Made by a program: the position numbers and the translations under genes
Shown: positions 17,507 to 26,125 of the stretch, in pieces
Numbering within the stretch: the stretch's first letter is position 1
How the letters are laid out: each line of letters begins with the position of its first letter
NCBI GenBank assembly: GCA_017994175.1
Contig: JAGOLH010000026.1
Location: forward strand, 1 to 40,014
Length of the DNA stretch: 40,014 bases
Direction: 5' to 3'
From: Bacteroidales bacterium
GTDB lineage: Bacteria; Bacteroidota; Bacteroidia; Bacteroidales; ML635J-15
Notes under the pieces: generated by a model
Databases searched by the model: none
What the model was told of the DNA's origin: nothing
Seen by the model: only the letters and a program-made list of their open reading frames with translations

Positions 17507-19084
17507 ATGAAAGTTGCCCTGATACAATGCCCTGCATGGAATACCGACAGCCCTCCCCACGGGTTGAGCCTACTTTCAGCCGACCTGAAAAATCATGGAC
17601 ATTCAGTGATGTGTTACGATTTAAATATGGCTATTTTTAGGTGTGCCCTTTCACAATCCGGATTACCGGAACAGAAAGAATGGGATTTTACCCGTATCGA
17701 CGACAATTGGACCGATTTGAATGTTGTACAACAAGTTTTCGAAAAAAGCCTGCCCTGCCTTTCACCCTATATTGACAAAATCAGGGAATATAATCCTGAA
17801 ATTATCGGTTTTTCGGTTTTTTCAACTACTGCCTATTTCTCATATTTTCTTACAAGACACTTCAGGATTGAGTTTCCGGATGCAAAAATCATTTGGGGAG
17901 GACCGGAGTGCTACGAGAACTTTGGGCGTGTTGAATATATTGCCAAACATATACCCGAAATAGATGTGATTTTTACCGGCTACAGTTGTGGAATTGCACC
18001 TGCTGTAGTAGATTTCTTCGAAAAATATTCGGTTTTTCCAGCATCTGCTCCCGGGTATTTAAACACCAACGTCAACAGTAATACCAGTTTTATATCGGCA
18101 GATACCGATTTCAACCAAACCCCCGTGGCCGATTTTCGTGCATTTAATGTAGCTGATTATGCCATGCAATACTTCCCTGTTTGGGTGAACAAAGGTTGTG
18201 TAAATCGTTGTGCTTTTTGTCAGGAATGCAGGGCAAATACAACATACGAATGGCGAGACCCCGGAATAATTGCAAAGGAAATTGCACATTATAAAACTGA
18301 GCTACCACAAATACAGCATTTCTGGTTAACATCGAGCAACATTGGCGGCAACCTGAATAAACTGATTGAATTGTCGGAATTACTCATGAATGCAGCTCCG
18401 GGTATTTCGTGGGTTTCGCAGATATCGGTTCACATGCAGCTTACATTACCAGTTCTTGAGCTGATGAAAGATTCGGGCTGCAATTGTTTGTATTTTGGCA
18501 TTGAATCGGGTAGCAACAAAGTACTCCGGCTTATGAACAAACCCATAACCCGGAAATTAATTAAACAAGTGGTAAGAAATACGGTAAAAGTAGGTATTTC
18601 ATTTAACTTCAACCTGATTGTAGGTTTTCCCGGAGAAACGATAAGCGATTTTATTAAAACCCTCTTTCTGATCCACCATTTCAGAAGGTATGGCATTTCT
18701 CCTTCGGTAGCAACATGCAAAATAATTCCGAATTCAACCCTGTTTATGCAACCCGAAAAATACGGAATTATTAACCACACGCAGGATAACTGGCTTACTG
18801 AGGATAGAAAAAACACACTGCAAACACGAAACAAACGAAAACAAATTGCAGAGAGAGCTTTTTCAGGCAGCCTCATCAATATGTTTCAAATACCCTACAG
18901 GTTGTTTTTATTTGCTCAATATTACGGTAATAACAAAGCAAGCGGTGTGAAGTACTCTTTAGTGATTCCGGCAAATATATTATCCAAACTGTTATTTATG
19001 ATTTCGTTCATACCCTTTGTTATTTGGATATCTGTTATTTCAATCAGACTGAAATACAACGAGTTGCGTTTAATAAACACTTAA
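17507..19084 (+). CDS. B12-binding-type radical SAM protein, second of two
   Basis: This 525-residue protein has an N-terminal B12-binding-like domain (MKVALIQCPAWN... to about 165, with IIGFSVFS and IIWGGPE strands). The radical SAM core carries CVNRCAFC (C231, C235, C238), then FGIESGSNKVL and IVGFPGETISDF. The cluster motif is followed two residues later by a further cysteine (CQEC). The C-terminus ends in a hydrophobic stretch (LLFMISFIPFVIWISVI) with a basic tail, so the enzyme is probably held at the inner membrane. That would suit a lipid-like substrate. It starts 5 bp after the preceding radical SAM gene and is convergent with the SGNH hydrolase. Confidence 0.82.
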   Translation: MKVALIQCPAWNTDSPPHGLSLLSADLKNHGHSVMCYDLNMAIFRCALSQSGLPEQKEWDFTRIDDNWTDLNVVQQVFEKSLPCLSPYIDKIREYNPEIIGFSVFSTTAYFSYFLTRHFRIEFPDAKIIWGGPECYENFGRVEYIAKHIPEIDVIFTGYSCGIAPAVVDFFEKYSVFPASAPGYLNTNVNSNTSFISADTDFNQTPVADFRAFNVADYAMQYFPVWVNKGCVNRCAFCQECRANTTYEWRDPGIIAKEIAHYKTELPQIQHFWLTSSNIGGNLNKLIELSELLMNAAPGISWVSQISVHMQLTLPVLELMKDSGCNCLYFGIESGSNKVLRLMNKPITRKLIKQVVRNTVKVGISFNFNLIVGFPGETISDFIKTLFLIHHFRRYGISPSVATCKIIPNSTLFMQPEKYGIINHTQDNWLTEDRKNTLQTRNKRKQIAERAFSGSLINMFQIPYRLFLFAQYYGNNKASGVKYSLVIPANILSKLLFMISFIPFVIWISVISIRLKYNELRLINT

Positions 19085-19119
19085 CACCAACAGCGGATAA
19101 ATGTGCTGTTTCATTTTTT

Positions 19120-20295
19120 TTACCTCAATTGTTTGTCTGCCGAATCTTCCGGAAGAACCTTGTTTATAACCAACCCCCTGTACACACCTTCAGCCATAAG
19201 TTTGTAACCTCTGGGGTTATGATGCCCTTCGCGCCAGAAGTAAGCTGCTATTTGAGTTTTAATCTCAGGGTCAGAATAATACTGATATAGATTAATTACA
19301 GCTATACTATCGTTTTGCAGCATTTCAATTAGCCCTGCATATATGTTTTCGTTTTTCTCAACCTCAAATTGAATCGGGTGAAAAATAAAAACCACTTTAA
19401 TACTGTCGTTGAACTCATTGGTTACATTTTTACAAAAATCTTCCATTATTAACAAATATTTTTCCTGTTTAACGGCAACCTGTTTATGCGAAATTAACAG
19501 GCTGGCTTCATAGAACTGGTTTATTCCCAGACGTAGTGTATGACTCATTGCATATATAAGCTCCCACCATGGAGCCTTCAGTTTCTCAACTGAGGAATTT
19601 GAGAGTCTTTCGGGACCGCCTCGCAACATCAAATCACTCAGGTCGGTTATGTTAATAGCAAATAGGATTATGTCAGGGTCTAATTCTATAAGATTGGTTT
19701 TCAACCGGTTATAATCAGCAACAGGGTCACTCCCTATCATCCCGCCGTTAATAAAATAATAGCCGGTATCGGCAATTTCTTTTTCAAGTAAATTCATCCA
19801 GGTACTATCAGCGGGAGCTCCATAACCTTCGGTAAATGAATCCCCCAACGCCATAATGCGGATTTTCGGTCTCATTTCCACCTGATTCCACTCTTTGTCG
19901 CGATAACCCCATGAATTTGTAACAATTTCGAAGCTGCAATCTCTGTTACTAATCCGATAAATCACGGGGAGCCTTTTGGTAGCAAACACTGAAGTGTCGA
20001 AATCGTAAACAGAATTATAATAGCCATGTTGCCTTTCCCCATAATTTGCCACCAGACCCGAAGCCCTTAAAACTACTTCAACCAGCATCAAAGTGATAAA
20101 AACACTGTGAACTGCTATTTTCAATTTCTGACTGCCACGTCTAGCAATTACCATTATTAGCCACCATACAACTCCCCAGAACAATACACCAGAATACAAA
20201 CGAATGGAAGCATCCCCACTATTTCTGTAAAAATAATTTGAGCCACCAATGCAATAGCCATCACTACTCACAAAAACCAAAATTTTAAAGCCCAA
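19120..20295 (-). CDS. Membrane-anchored SGNH/GDSL hydrolase
   Basis: The protein has two hydrophobic segments near the N-terminus (around 35-50 and 60-76) and then an SGNH domain outside the membrane. Block I is GDSFTEG (151-157), block III is seen as INITDL, and block V is HHNPRGY (about 358) with the catalytic histidine. SGNH proteins act as esterases or acyltransferases; in glycan loci they often add or remove acyl groups. The only in-frame start near here is a TTG at 20295. A better looking start, MRFRMKRLVSW, is encoded in another frame just upstream, so the N-terminus may be frameshifted (see findings). It is convergent with the B12 radical SAM gene and divergent from copy F. Confidence 0.75.
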   Translation of the reverse strand: MGFKILVFVSSDGYCIGGSNYFYRNSGDASIRLYSGVLFWGVVWWLIMVIARRGSQKLKIAVHSVFITLMLVEVVLRASGLVANYGERQHGYYNSVYDFDTSVFATKRLPVIYRISNRDCSFEIVTNSWGYRDKEWNQVEMRPKIRIMALGDSFTEGYGAPADSTWMNLLEKEIADTGYYFINGGMIGSDPVADYNRLKTNLIELDPDIILFAINITDLSDLMLRGGPERLSNSSVEKLKAPWWELIYAMSHTLRLGINQFYEASLLISHKQVAVKQEKYLLIMEDFCKNVTNEFNDSIKVVFIFHPIQFEVEKNENIYAGLIEMLQNDSIAVINLYQYYSDPEIKTQIAAYFWREGHHNPRGYKLMAEGVYRGLVINKVLPEDSADKQLR

Positions 20296-20452
20296 CTGAC
20301 CAGCCTCTTCATTCGAAATCGCATAATTTGTAAAACAATTTGTTTATACTATGTTATTTTAAGTATTACAGTTAATTTTTTTAAAATTAATTATATTTTG
20401 AATTAACCATAAAATCGGAAGGCTATAATTTTCTCTTTTACCATTAAAATTC

Positions 20453-20460
20453 TAATTTTG
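20453..20460 (+). promoter_or_regulatory. Bacteroidota -7 promoter element
   Basis: TAATTTTG matches TAnnTTTG exactly and lies 61 bp before the ATG at 20522. It supports that ATG over the TTG at 20471, which would leave almost no leader. Confidence 0.5.
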
Positions 20461-20521
20461 ATTAGCCGATTTGATTAAAAATTCGTTCGCTTCATTACTG
20501 ACATTAACTTTGATAGTACCC

Positions 20522-21898
20522 ATGGATACATTACAGTTGGAGACCATATATTATCGATTGCTTAGGCACACACCCTGGGGCAGAAAACTTAAGAACAACT
20601 GTTTTGCACACCGCGCAAATTTATACTTTCACATCAACGGCGATGTAAGTATGTGCAGCCATAATCACTCACTTGTTTTAGGCAAATTCCCGGAGAACAG
20701 CATCAGTGAAATTGTGGAAGGCGATTGCAGGAGACAGGCAATTCAATCTTTTTTATCGGGAGATATTCCCACCGATTGTTGGAGTTGTAACGAAAAACTT
20801 ATGAACAATAACCCTATCGCTGCTGCTTTTCAAGTCTATAACAAAGCCTACAGGAAATCGAACATTCCACTGTCGTTGGAGTTTGAGCTCAGCAATCACT
20901 GTAACCTGGCCTGTATTATGTGCAGTCCAAGGCTATCCGACCAAATTGGTAACAGATCGGAAGCATGTCTCCCCGCTGCATACGACAGCTCTTTTGCCGA
21001 CCAACTTATCCCATACCTGCCTTATGTGCGCAGAGCCAGTTTTAAAGGCGGAGAGCCATTTGTAATAGACTTGTACTACGAGATCTGGGAAAAAATCATT
21101 GCTTCCGGGGCAAAAACAATCATTTCTGTAACATCAAACGGAACCGTTTTAAATAAAAAAGTCCGTGATATACTCGAGCGCGGACGCTTCGACATAAACA
21201 TTTCCATCGATTCACTGGAAAAGGACAAATACGAAGAAATACGCAGAAATGCTTCTTTCGAGGTTTTTCGTCGCAACCTCGATTTCTTTATCGAATACTG
21301 CAAATCGAAAAAAACCAATTTTACTTCATGCACCTGTTTGATGACCAATAATTTTTCCGGAATACCCGACATCTACAGGTTTGCCATAAAGAACCGTTTC
21401 AACATTTTCATGAACTATGTGGAGCATCCAATAGATCTTTCGGTAAAATTCATGGAAAAAAATAAAATTCTTGAGGTCATGAGCTATATGCAAAAGCACA
21501 TGCCCAATTTCAGTCCCATTCGCGACCGCGAAAACCGTGCAAGCTATGATGCCATGATCAGGCAACTCGAATTGTGGGCTTGCAAGAAGACCTCTGATGA
21601 AACAATTCCGTCACAAGGCAAACCTGAAAGAACCGACACAGAAGAAGTCGTTTTGCTGCTGAATAAACTCCGGAACCATGTTGCCACTTATTATGGTATT
21701 TCAGGTGATGTTGAAACTAATTCGGACTATCTCATGCAGCTGAATAAATTCACTACAGCATACCAGAAAGCATCTGCTCAAGTTCCTTCAAAAAACATAA
21801 TTGCCTCACTTATTGCATGTAGCGAAGAACGGTTTGTTGCATTATTCAGCCTGTCGGAAGAGGAATTAACTGCTTATCTGTGTGAAAATAGCGTATAA
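20522..21898 (+). CDS. Twitch-first radical SAM protein, copy F (variant)
   Basis: This 458-residue protein is the sixth member of the family, 10 kb from the main array. From the ATG at 20522 it has C27 (CFAHR, without the AP usually found), a single C45 in MCSHN where most copies have CC, and C86/C89 (CWSC). CNLACIMC starts at C127, GGEP is at about 176-179, and SNGT and SIDSL follow. Losing one of the paired cysteines is shared with copy B. An in-frame TTG 17 codons upstream was rejected from the promoter position. It stands alone between the SGNH hydrolase (divergent) and a metallopeptidase gene. Substrate unknown. Confidence 0.85.
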   Translation: MDTLQLETIYYRLLRHTPWGRKLKNNCFAHRANLYFHINGDVSMCSHNHSLVLGKFPENSISEIVEGDCRRQAIQSFLSGDIPTDCWSCNEKLMNNNPIAAAFQVYNKAYRKSNIPLSLEFELSNHCNLACIMCSPRLSDQIGNRSEACLPAAYDSSFADQLIPYLPYVRRASFKGGEPFVIDLYYEIWEKIIASGAKTIISVTSNGTVLNKKVRDILERGRFDINISIDSLEKDKYEEIRRNASFEVFRRNLDFFIEYCKSKKTNFTSCTCLMTNNFSGIPDIYRFAIKNRFNIFMNYVEHPIDLSVKFMEKNKILEVMSYMQKHMPNFSPIRDRENRASYDAMIRQLELWACKKTSDETIPSQGKPERTDTEEVVLLLNKLRNHVATYYGISGDVETNSDYLMQLNKFTTAYQKASAQVPSKNIIASLIACSEERFVALFSLSEEELTAYLCENSV

Positions 21899-22018
21899 AA
21901 ATGCATTAGAAATATCAAAATAATTATTCCGGTACAAGAGTTTTATTAAATTTTAACTGACACCGATTACCAGTTGTTTTAAACATTTCTATCTTTAATC
22001 CATAAAACTTTTGTATCA

Positions 22019-23794
22019 ATGAACCGGAAAATATTCATTCTTTTTTCTGCTGCCATGCTTATTTCGACTATAGTTTTCGGGCAGAAGCTGATTATTACCC
22101 CCTATGAACAATCTGAAAAGACCGAGACAATGACCTACGACGAGATACTTCGCTACAGCAAGCTCTTCGACAGTGTAAGCAATTCTATTAAATACATTCC
22201 GGCAGGAAAAACCGGCAATGGTTACGATATTCCGTTACTCATTTGCGATGCTTCGGCGCAATTCGACCCGATAGCTGCACAAAAATCAGGCAAAGCGGTT
22301 TTGCTCATTCAGGCTGGGGTACATGCAGGAGAGCCCGATGGAACCGATGCTGGCATGATGCTGTTCAGAGATATTGCCTGCCGTAAAATTCGTCCCCCCG
22401 AAAACCTGATTATTCTATTTTTCCCTACCATCAACCCAGAAGGCTGCTTGCGCCGCAGTGCTTTCAACCGCATTAACCAAAACGGACCCAAAGAAATGGG
22501 ATGGAGAACGAATACAGCAAACAAGAACCTCAACAGGGATTATATAAAAGCCGAAACACCCGAAATACAATGTTTTCTTGAGGTTTTCAACACATGGAAG
22601 CCCGATATGTTTATCGACTGCCACACTACCGACGGAGCCGATTATCAGTATGTGATGACTTACGACTTGACCGATATGTGTTTGCTTAGCGATGCACAAA
22701 ACGAGTGGCAGGATAAAGTATATATGCAACCGCTGCTCAAACGTATGCGCGAAAAAGACTTCCCTATGTTTCGCTATGTAACATTTAAGAACTGGCATGA
22801 CCCCAAAAGCGGACTGGTAAGGTGGATTCCGTCGCCTGTGCTTTCCGAAGGATATGCTGCTGCCCGTAACAGGCCGGGGCTTCTGCTCGAAACACACATG
22901 CTTAAACCTTACGGGAAGCGCGTTGATGCTACTTACGAAGTACTCAAATACACTGCTTCGCTGGTGGATACTCAACACGAAATTATCATTAAACTCAATG
23001 CTGAATCAGACCTTGCCGTTTCGAAACTTTACAAGAACAAAAAACCCGTAAGTGTTGATTTCAACAGCCTTGCCGATAGTGTACAAATCGATTTCGAAGG
23101 TGTGGAATACACCGTCGTAAAAAGTCTCATTACCGGTGGCAACTGGTTTCAATATTCCGATACTCCCGCCATTCACAAGGTTTGGTTCTTCAACAATCCG
23201 AGACCTTCGATACAGACAACACTCCCGGCAGCCTACGTTTTCGAACCGGTATGGGGAAATGTTACTGCTGTTCTTGATGCTCAGGGTGTAAAATATATCC
23301 GTCTGTACAAAGAGATGAAAGTACCGGTGGAAGCATACCGACTCAAGAATGTGAAATTCGCTTCAGAGCCTTACGAAGGGAAGCAACGCATAATAGATTT
23401 TGCCACAGAAGTAACTTACGACAGTTTGGTGTTTCCGGCAGGCAGCATCATTGTTGAGACAAGCAATCCTTATGCACGCTTATTGGCATATATGTTCGAA
23501 CCTGTTTCACCGGCCAGCCTGGTGCGCTGGGGATTTTTCAATGCGGTATTCGAACAAAAGGAATATGCCGAATCGTATGTTATGGAAGCAATGGTTATAA
23601 GCATGCTGAAAAGTGACCCTTTTCTAAACACTGAGTTTAACGATAAAATGATGAATGACAAGGAGTTTGCCTCCAACCCCAGAGCTATTCTGAACTGGTT
23701 TTATCAAAAGACTGTTTACTGGGACAGGAAGAAAGATATTGTACCCGTTTACAGGGTCGATGATGCAACTTTGCGTAAACTTCTATCGAAATAA
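22019..23794 (+). CDS. Secreted M14 family zinc metallopeptidase
   Basis: This 591-residue protein has a clear signal peptide (cut near VFGQ, about residue 22) followed by an M14 carboxypeptidase-like domain. The zinc ligands are H102 and E105 in VHAGEPDG, and H202 in IDCHTTDG. NLNRDY (about 170-175) carries the substrate-binding arginine, and E291 in LLLETHM is the likely catalytic glutamate. All the key residues of an active enzyme are therefore present. The C-terminal 280 residues are a second domain that I do not recognise. It would work in the periplasm or outside the cell. The next gene starts 2 bases after its stop. A near-consensus TATCTTTA lies at 21990-21997. Confidence 0.88.
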   Translation: MNRKIFILFSAAMLISTIVFGQKLIITPYEQSEKTETMTYDEILRYSKLFDSVSNSIKYIPAGKTGNGYDIPLLICDASAQFDPIAAQKSGKAVLLIQAGVHAGEPDGTDAGMMLFRDIACRKIRPPENLIILFFPTINPEGCLRRSAFNRINQNGPKEMGWRTNTANKNLNRDYIKAETPEIQCFLEVFNTWKPDMFIDCHTTDGADYQYVMTYDLTDMCLLSDAQNEWQDKVYMQPLLKRMREKDFPMFRYVTFKNWHDPKSGLVRWIPSPVLSEGYAAARNRPGLLLETHMLKPYGKRVDATYEVLKYTASLVDTQHEIIIKLNAESDLAVSKLYKNKKPVSVDFNSLADSVQIDFEGVEYTVVKSLITGGNWFQYSDTPAIHKVWFFNNPRPSIQTTLPAAYVFEPVWGNVTAVLDAQGVKYIRLYKEMKVPVEAYRLKNVKFASEPYEGKQRIIDFATEVTYDSLVFPAGSIIVETSNPYARLLAYMFEPVSPASLVRWGFFNAVFEQKEYAESYVMEAMVISMLKSDPFLNTEFNDKMMNDKEFASNPRAILNWFYQKTVYWDRKKDIVPVYRVDDATLRKLLSK

Positions 23795-23796
23795 TC

Positions 23797-24690
23797 TTGA
23801 AAAACCAGAGCAAAGCATACATTTACGCGGTACTCACCGTTCTGCTTTGGTCAACGGTAGCCACAGCCTTTAAAATTGCACTCAAACAATTCGATTTCAT
23901 CAATTTCGTGTGTTTCAGCTCATTGACAGCCGCACTGGTGTTGCTTGTCATTATTGTTATTGGGGGTAAATGGAGAGAACTCATGCGCACAACCGGTCGC
24001 GATTTGATAAAGTCTGCAATGCTGGGGTTTCTTAATCCGTTTGCATACTACCTTGTTTTGTTTAAAGCTTACGACATTTTACCTGCTCAGGAAGCCCAAC
24101 CCTTGAATTATGTATGGCCCATCATGCTGGTGCTTATATCTATTCCTATGCTAAAGCAGAAAATAAGTTGGATGAGCTTGCTTGCCATCATAATCAGCTT
24201 CGTTGGGGTGCTGGTAATTTCGACGCATGGTAATCTTCTCGAAATGAAATTTACAAATGGAACCGGCGCAGCATTGGCACTTGGCAGCTCACTAATCTGG
24301 GCGTTTTTCTGGATTTTCAATATGAAAGACAAACGCGACGAAACCATTAAATTGTTTTTGAGCTTTGCTTTCGGTTTTGTATTCAGTATGATTGCATGTA
24401 TTATATTTTCGAAACCATCGTTTAACTTTACGGTTTCGGCACTGGCTGTTGTATATTCAGGCTTATTCGAAATGGGAATAACTTTCTTGCTTTGGTCGAA
24501 AGCACTGAAATATTCTTCAACAACTGCTAAAGTGAGCAATTTTATTTTTGCCTCACCATTTTTATCATTAATCGGAATTTATTTTGTGGTTGGCGAAAAA
24601 ATTATGGAATCAACCATTATCGGACTTGTTCTCATTGTATCCGGAATTGTCCTGCAACAGTACGCCGGCAGAAAAGTCATATTGAAGTAA
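23797..24690 (+). CDS. EamA/DMT family transporter
   Basis: This 297-residue protein is almost wholly hydrophobic, with about ten predicted helices in two similar halves, as in drug/metabolite transporters of the EamA type. Family signs are LLWSTVATAFKIAL in the first helix, YYLVLFKAYDILPAQEAQPLNYVWPIM in the first half, and LLWSKALKYSSTTAKVSNF in the second. The start is a TTG only 2 bases after the metallopeptidase stop; the next in-frame ATG would delete the first helix. Translation is therefore probably coupled to the upstream gene. The substrate may be a metabolite or amino acid and cannot be read from the sequence. Confidence 0.85.
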   Translation: MKNQSKAYIYAVLTVLLWSTVATAFKIALKQFDFINFVCFSSLTAALVLLVIIVIGGKWRELMRTTGRDLIKSAMLGFLNPFAYYLVLFKAYDILPAQEAQPLNYVWPIMLVLISIPMLKQKISWMSLLAIIISFVGVLVISTHGNLLEMKFTNGTGAALALGSSLIWAFFWIFNMKDKRDETIKLFLSFAFGFVFSMIACIIFSKPSFNFTVSALAVVYSGLFEMGITFLLWSKALKYSSTTAKVSNFIFASPFLSLIGIYFVVGEKIMESTIIGLVLIVSGIVLQQYAGRKVILK

Positions 24691-24798
24691 ACGAAATATT
24701 AATAATTTAGTGATTTGTTGACTGTTTGCAAAATTTTCCATTTTCGATAAGTTGCTTTTCTCGTGTAATTTGAAATCGTAATTGTTGCTTATATTGAT

Positions 24799-24806
24799 TA
24801 TTTTTG
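24799..24806 (+). promoter_or_regulatory. Bacteroidota -7 promoter element
   Basis: TATTTTTG fits TAnnTTTG and ends 15 bp before the ATG at 24822. A TTTG at 24769-24772 could be the -33 element, though the spacer (26) is longer than usual. Confidence 0.45.
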
Positions 24807-24821
24807 TTCAACAAATTACCA

Positions 24822-26051
24822 ATGAAACCACGTCAAATAAAACATCTCGATTTTTGGGTAGGAATTCCTTTGGTTTTTCTTCTAACACTGTGGAGGTATT
24901 TGATTTTATTATTCGTATCACGTAGAAGAGATATAAAAACTCACCGTAAAATTATTTTCATCAAACTCACCGAGCAAGGTTCAACTGTTTTAGCCTACTC
25001 TGCTTTAAAAGAAGCCGAAGATATGGTGGGTAAAGAAAATATTTATTTTTGGGCATTTGCCGAAAACACTCCGATACTCGAAATACTTAATGTTTTTCAT
25101 GAAAAGAATGTTTTTACAATTCATAACAAAGGATTTATTACGACTTCTTTTGAAATACTTAAGACTTTGGCGGCAATTAAAAAAGAGAAAATTGATACCG
25201 CTATTGATCTTGAGTTTTTTTCTCGATCTTCAGCAATACTTGCCTATTGCTGCGGAGCAAAAACCAGAGTTGGCTACCAGCGTTATCATAGCGAAGTAAT
25301 TTATCGTGGCGACCTAATGACACATAAATTGCAATACAACCCCTATCATCACGCAGCACTTGCATATAGGTTAATGGTTGAATCATTGCTATGTAATCAT
25401 AAAATCAGGCCTTTCCCCAGAATTGATATCAATACAATCCAAATTTTGCAGCCTATAATTGAAATTACGAGAGACGACGTAGCAGAAATAAAGAAAATCA
25501 TACACAGTGTTTCGCAAGAGGAAAACATATCCCCTATAATTATAATAAACCCCAATGCAGGCGATTCGATTCCTGCACGGAAATGGGATGTATCGAACTT
25601 TGTCGATTTATCAAACAAACTCTCATCACATTATAAAGGTAAATTAACCATTGTAATTACCGGTTCGTTGGAAGAAGCAACTTATTGCAACGAATTATGC
25701 GACAAAATAAATTTTCCCGGAGTAATCAATCTCGCCGGGAAAACAAATGTTCGGCAATTGCTGGCATTGTATTCGCTTGCTGATGTATTGGTTACCAACG
25801 ACAGTGGACCGGGACAGTTCGCATCGCTTACAAGTATTCATAATATTGTGCTTTTTGGTCCGGAAACACCGGTTTTATTCGGGCCTCCCGGTAAAAACAC
25901 GCATATTATTGAATCGGATTTAAGTTGCCGCCCCTGCGTGAATCCATACAACCATCGGTTGCCACACTGCAAGAGCAATACCTGTATGCAATCGATATCG
26001 GTCGAAACTGTGTACGATAAAATCATTGAAGTCATTCCTGTATATTCCTGA
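24822..26051 (+). CDS. GT9 heptosyltransferase-like glycosyltransferase
   Basis: This 409-residue protein has the two-domain GT-B layout of family GT9 (heptosyltransferases). The N-terminal half has KIIFIKLTEQG and an AIDLEFFSRSSA strand. The C-terminal half has INPNAGDSIPARKW for the phosphate region, then VTNDSGPGQFAS, the nucleotide-sugar signature of the family, and IVLFGPETP. These enzymes add sugars to lipopolysaccharide core or other surface glycans at the inner membrane. The ATG at 24822 is used; a TTG six codons upstream falls inside the -7 element. Base composition is more AT-rich than the radical SAM region. It is convergent with the TMTC-like gene, 74 bp apart. Confidence 0.87.
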   Translation: MKPRQIKHLDFWVGIPLVFLLTLWRYLILLFVSRRRDIKTHRKIIFIKLTEQGSTVLAYSALKEAEDMVGKENIYFWAFAENTPILEILNVFHEKNVFTIHNKGFITTSFEILKTLAAIKKEKIDTAIDLEFFSRSSAILAYCCGAKTRVGYQRYHSEVIYRGDLMTHKLQYNPYHHAALAYRLMVESLLCNHKIRPFPRIDINTIQILQPIIEITRDDVAEIKKIIHSVSQEENISPIIIINPNAGDSIPARKWDVSNFVDLSNKLSSHYKGKLTIVITGSLEEATYCNELCDKINFPGVINLAGKTNVRQLLALYSLADVLVTNDSGPGQFASLTSIHNIVLFGPETPVLFGPPGKNTHIIESDLSCRPCVNPYNHRLPHCKSNTCMQSISVETVYDKIIEVIPVYS

Positions 26052-26125
26052 AGCATAAGAATTGTACGGTTGGCAAGAAACTACCTGCAATAGAACTATC
26101 GAAGTGTCTCTAAAAATTCGCAATT

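Noticed and set aside
22415..22978. Long minus-strand reading frame opposite the M14 peptidase
   Set aside because: It covers the catalytic region of the peptidase on the other strand and shows no domain of its own.
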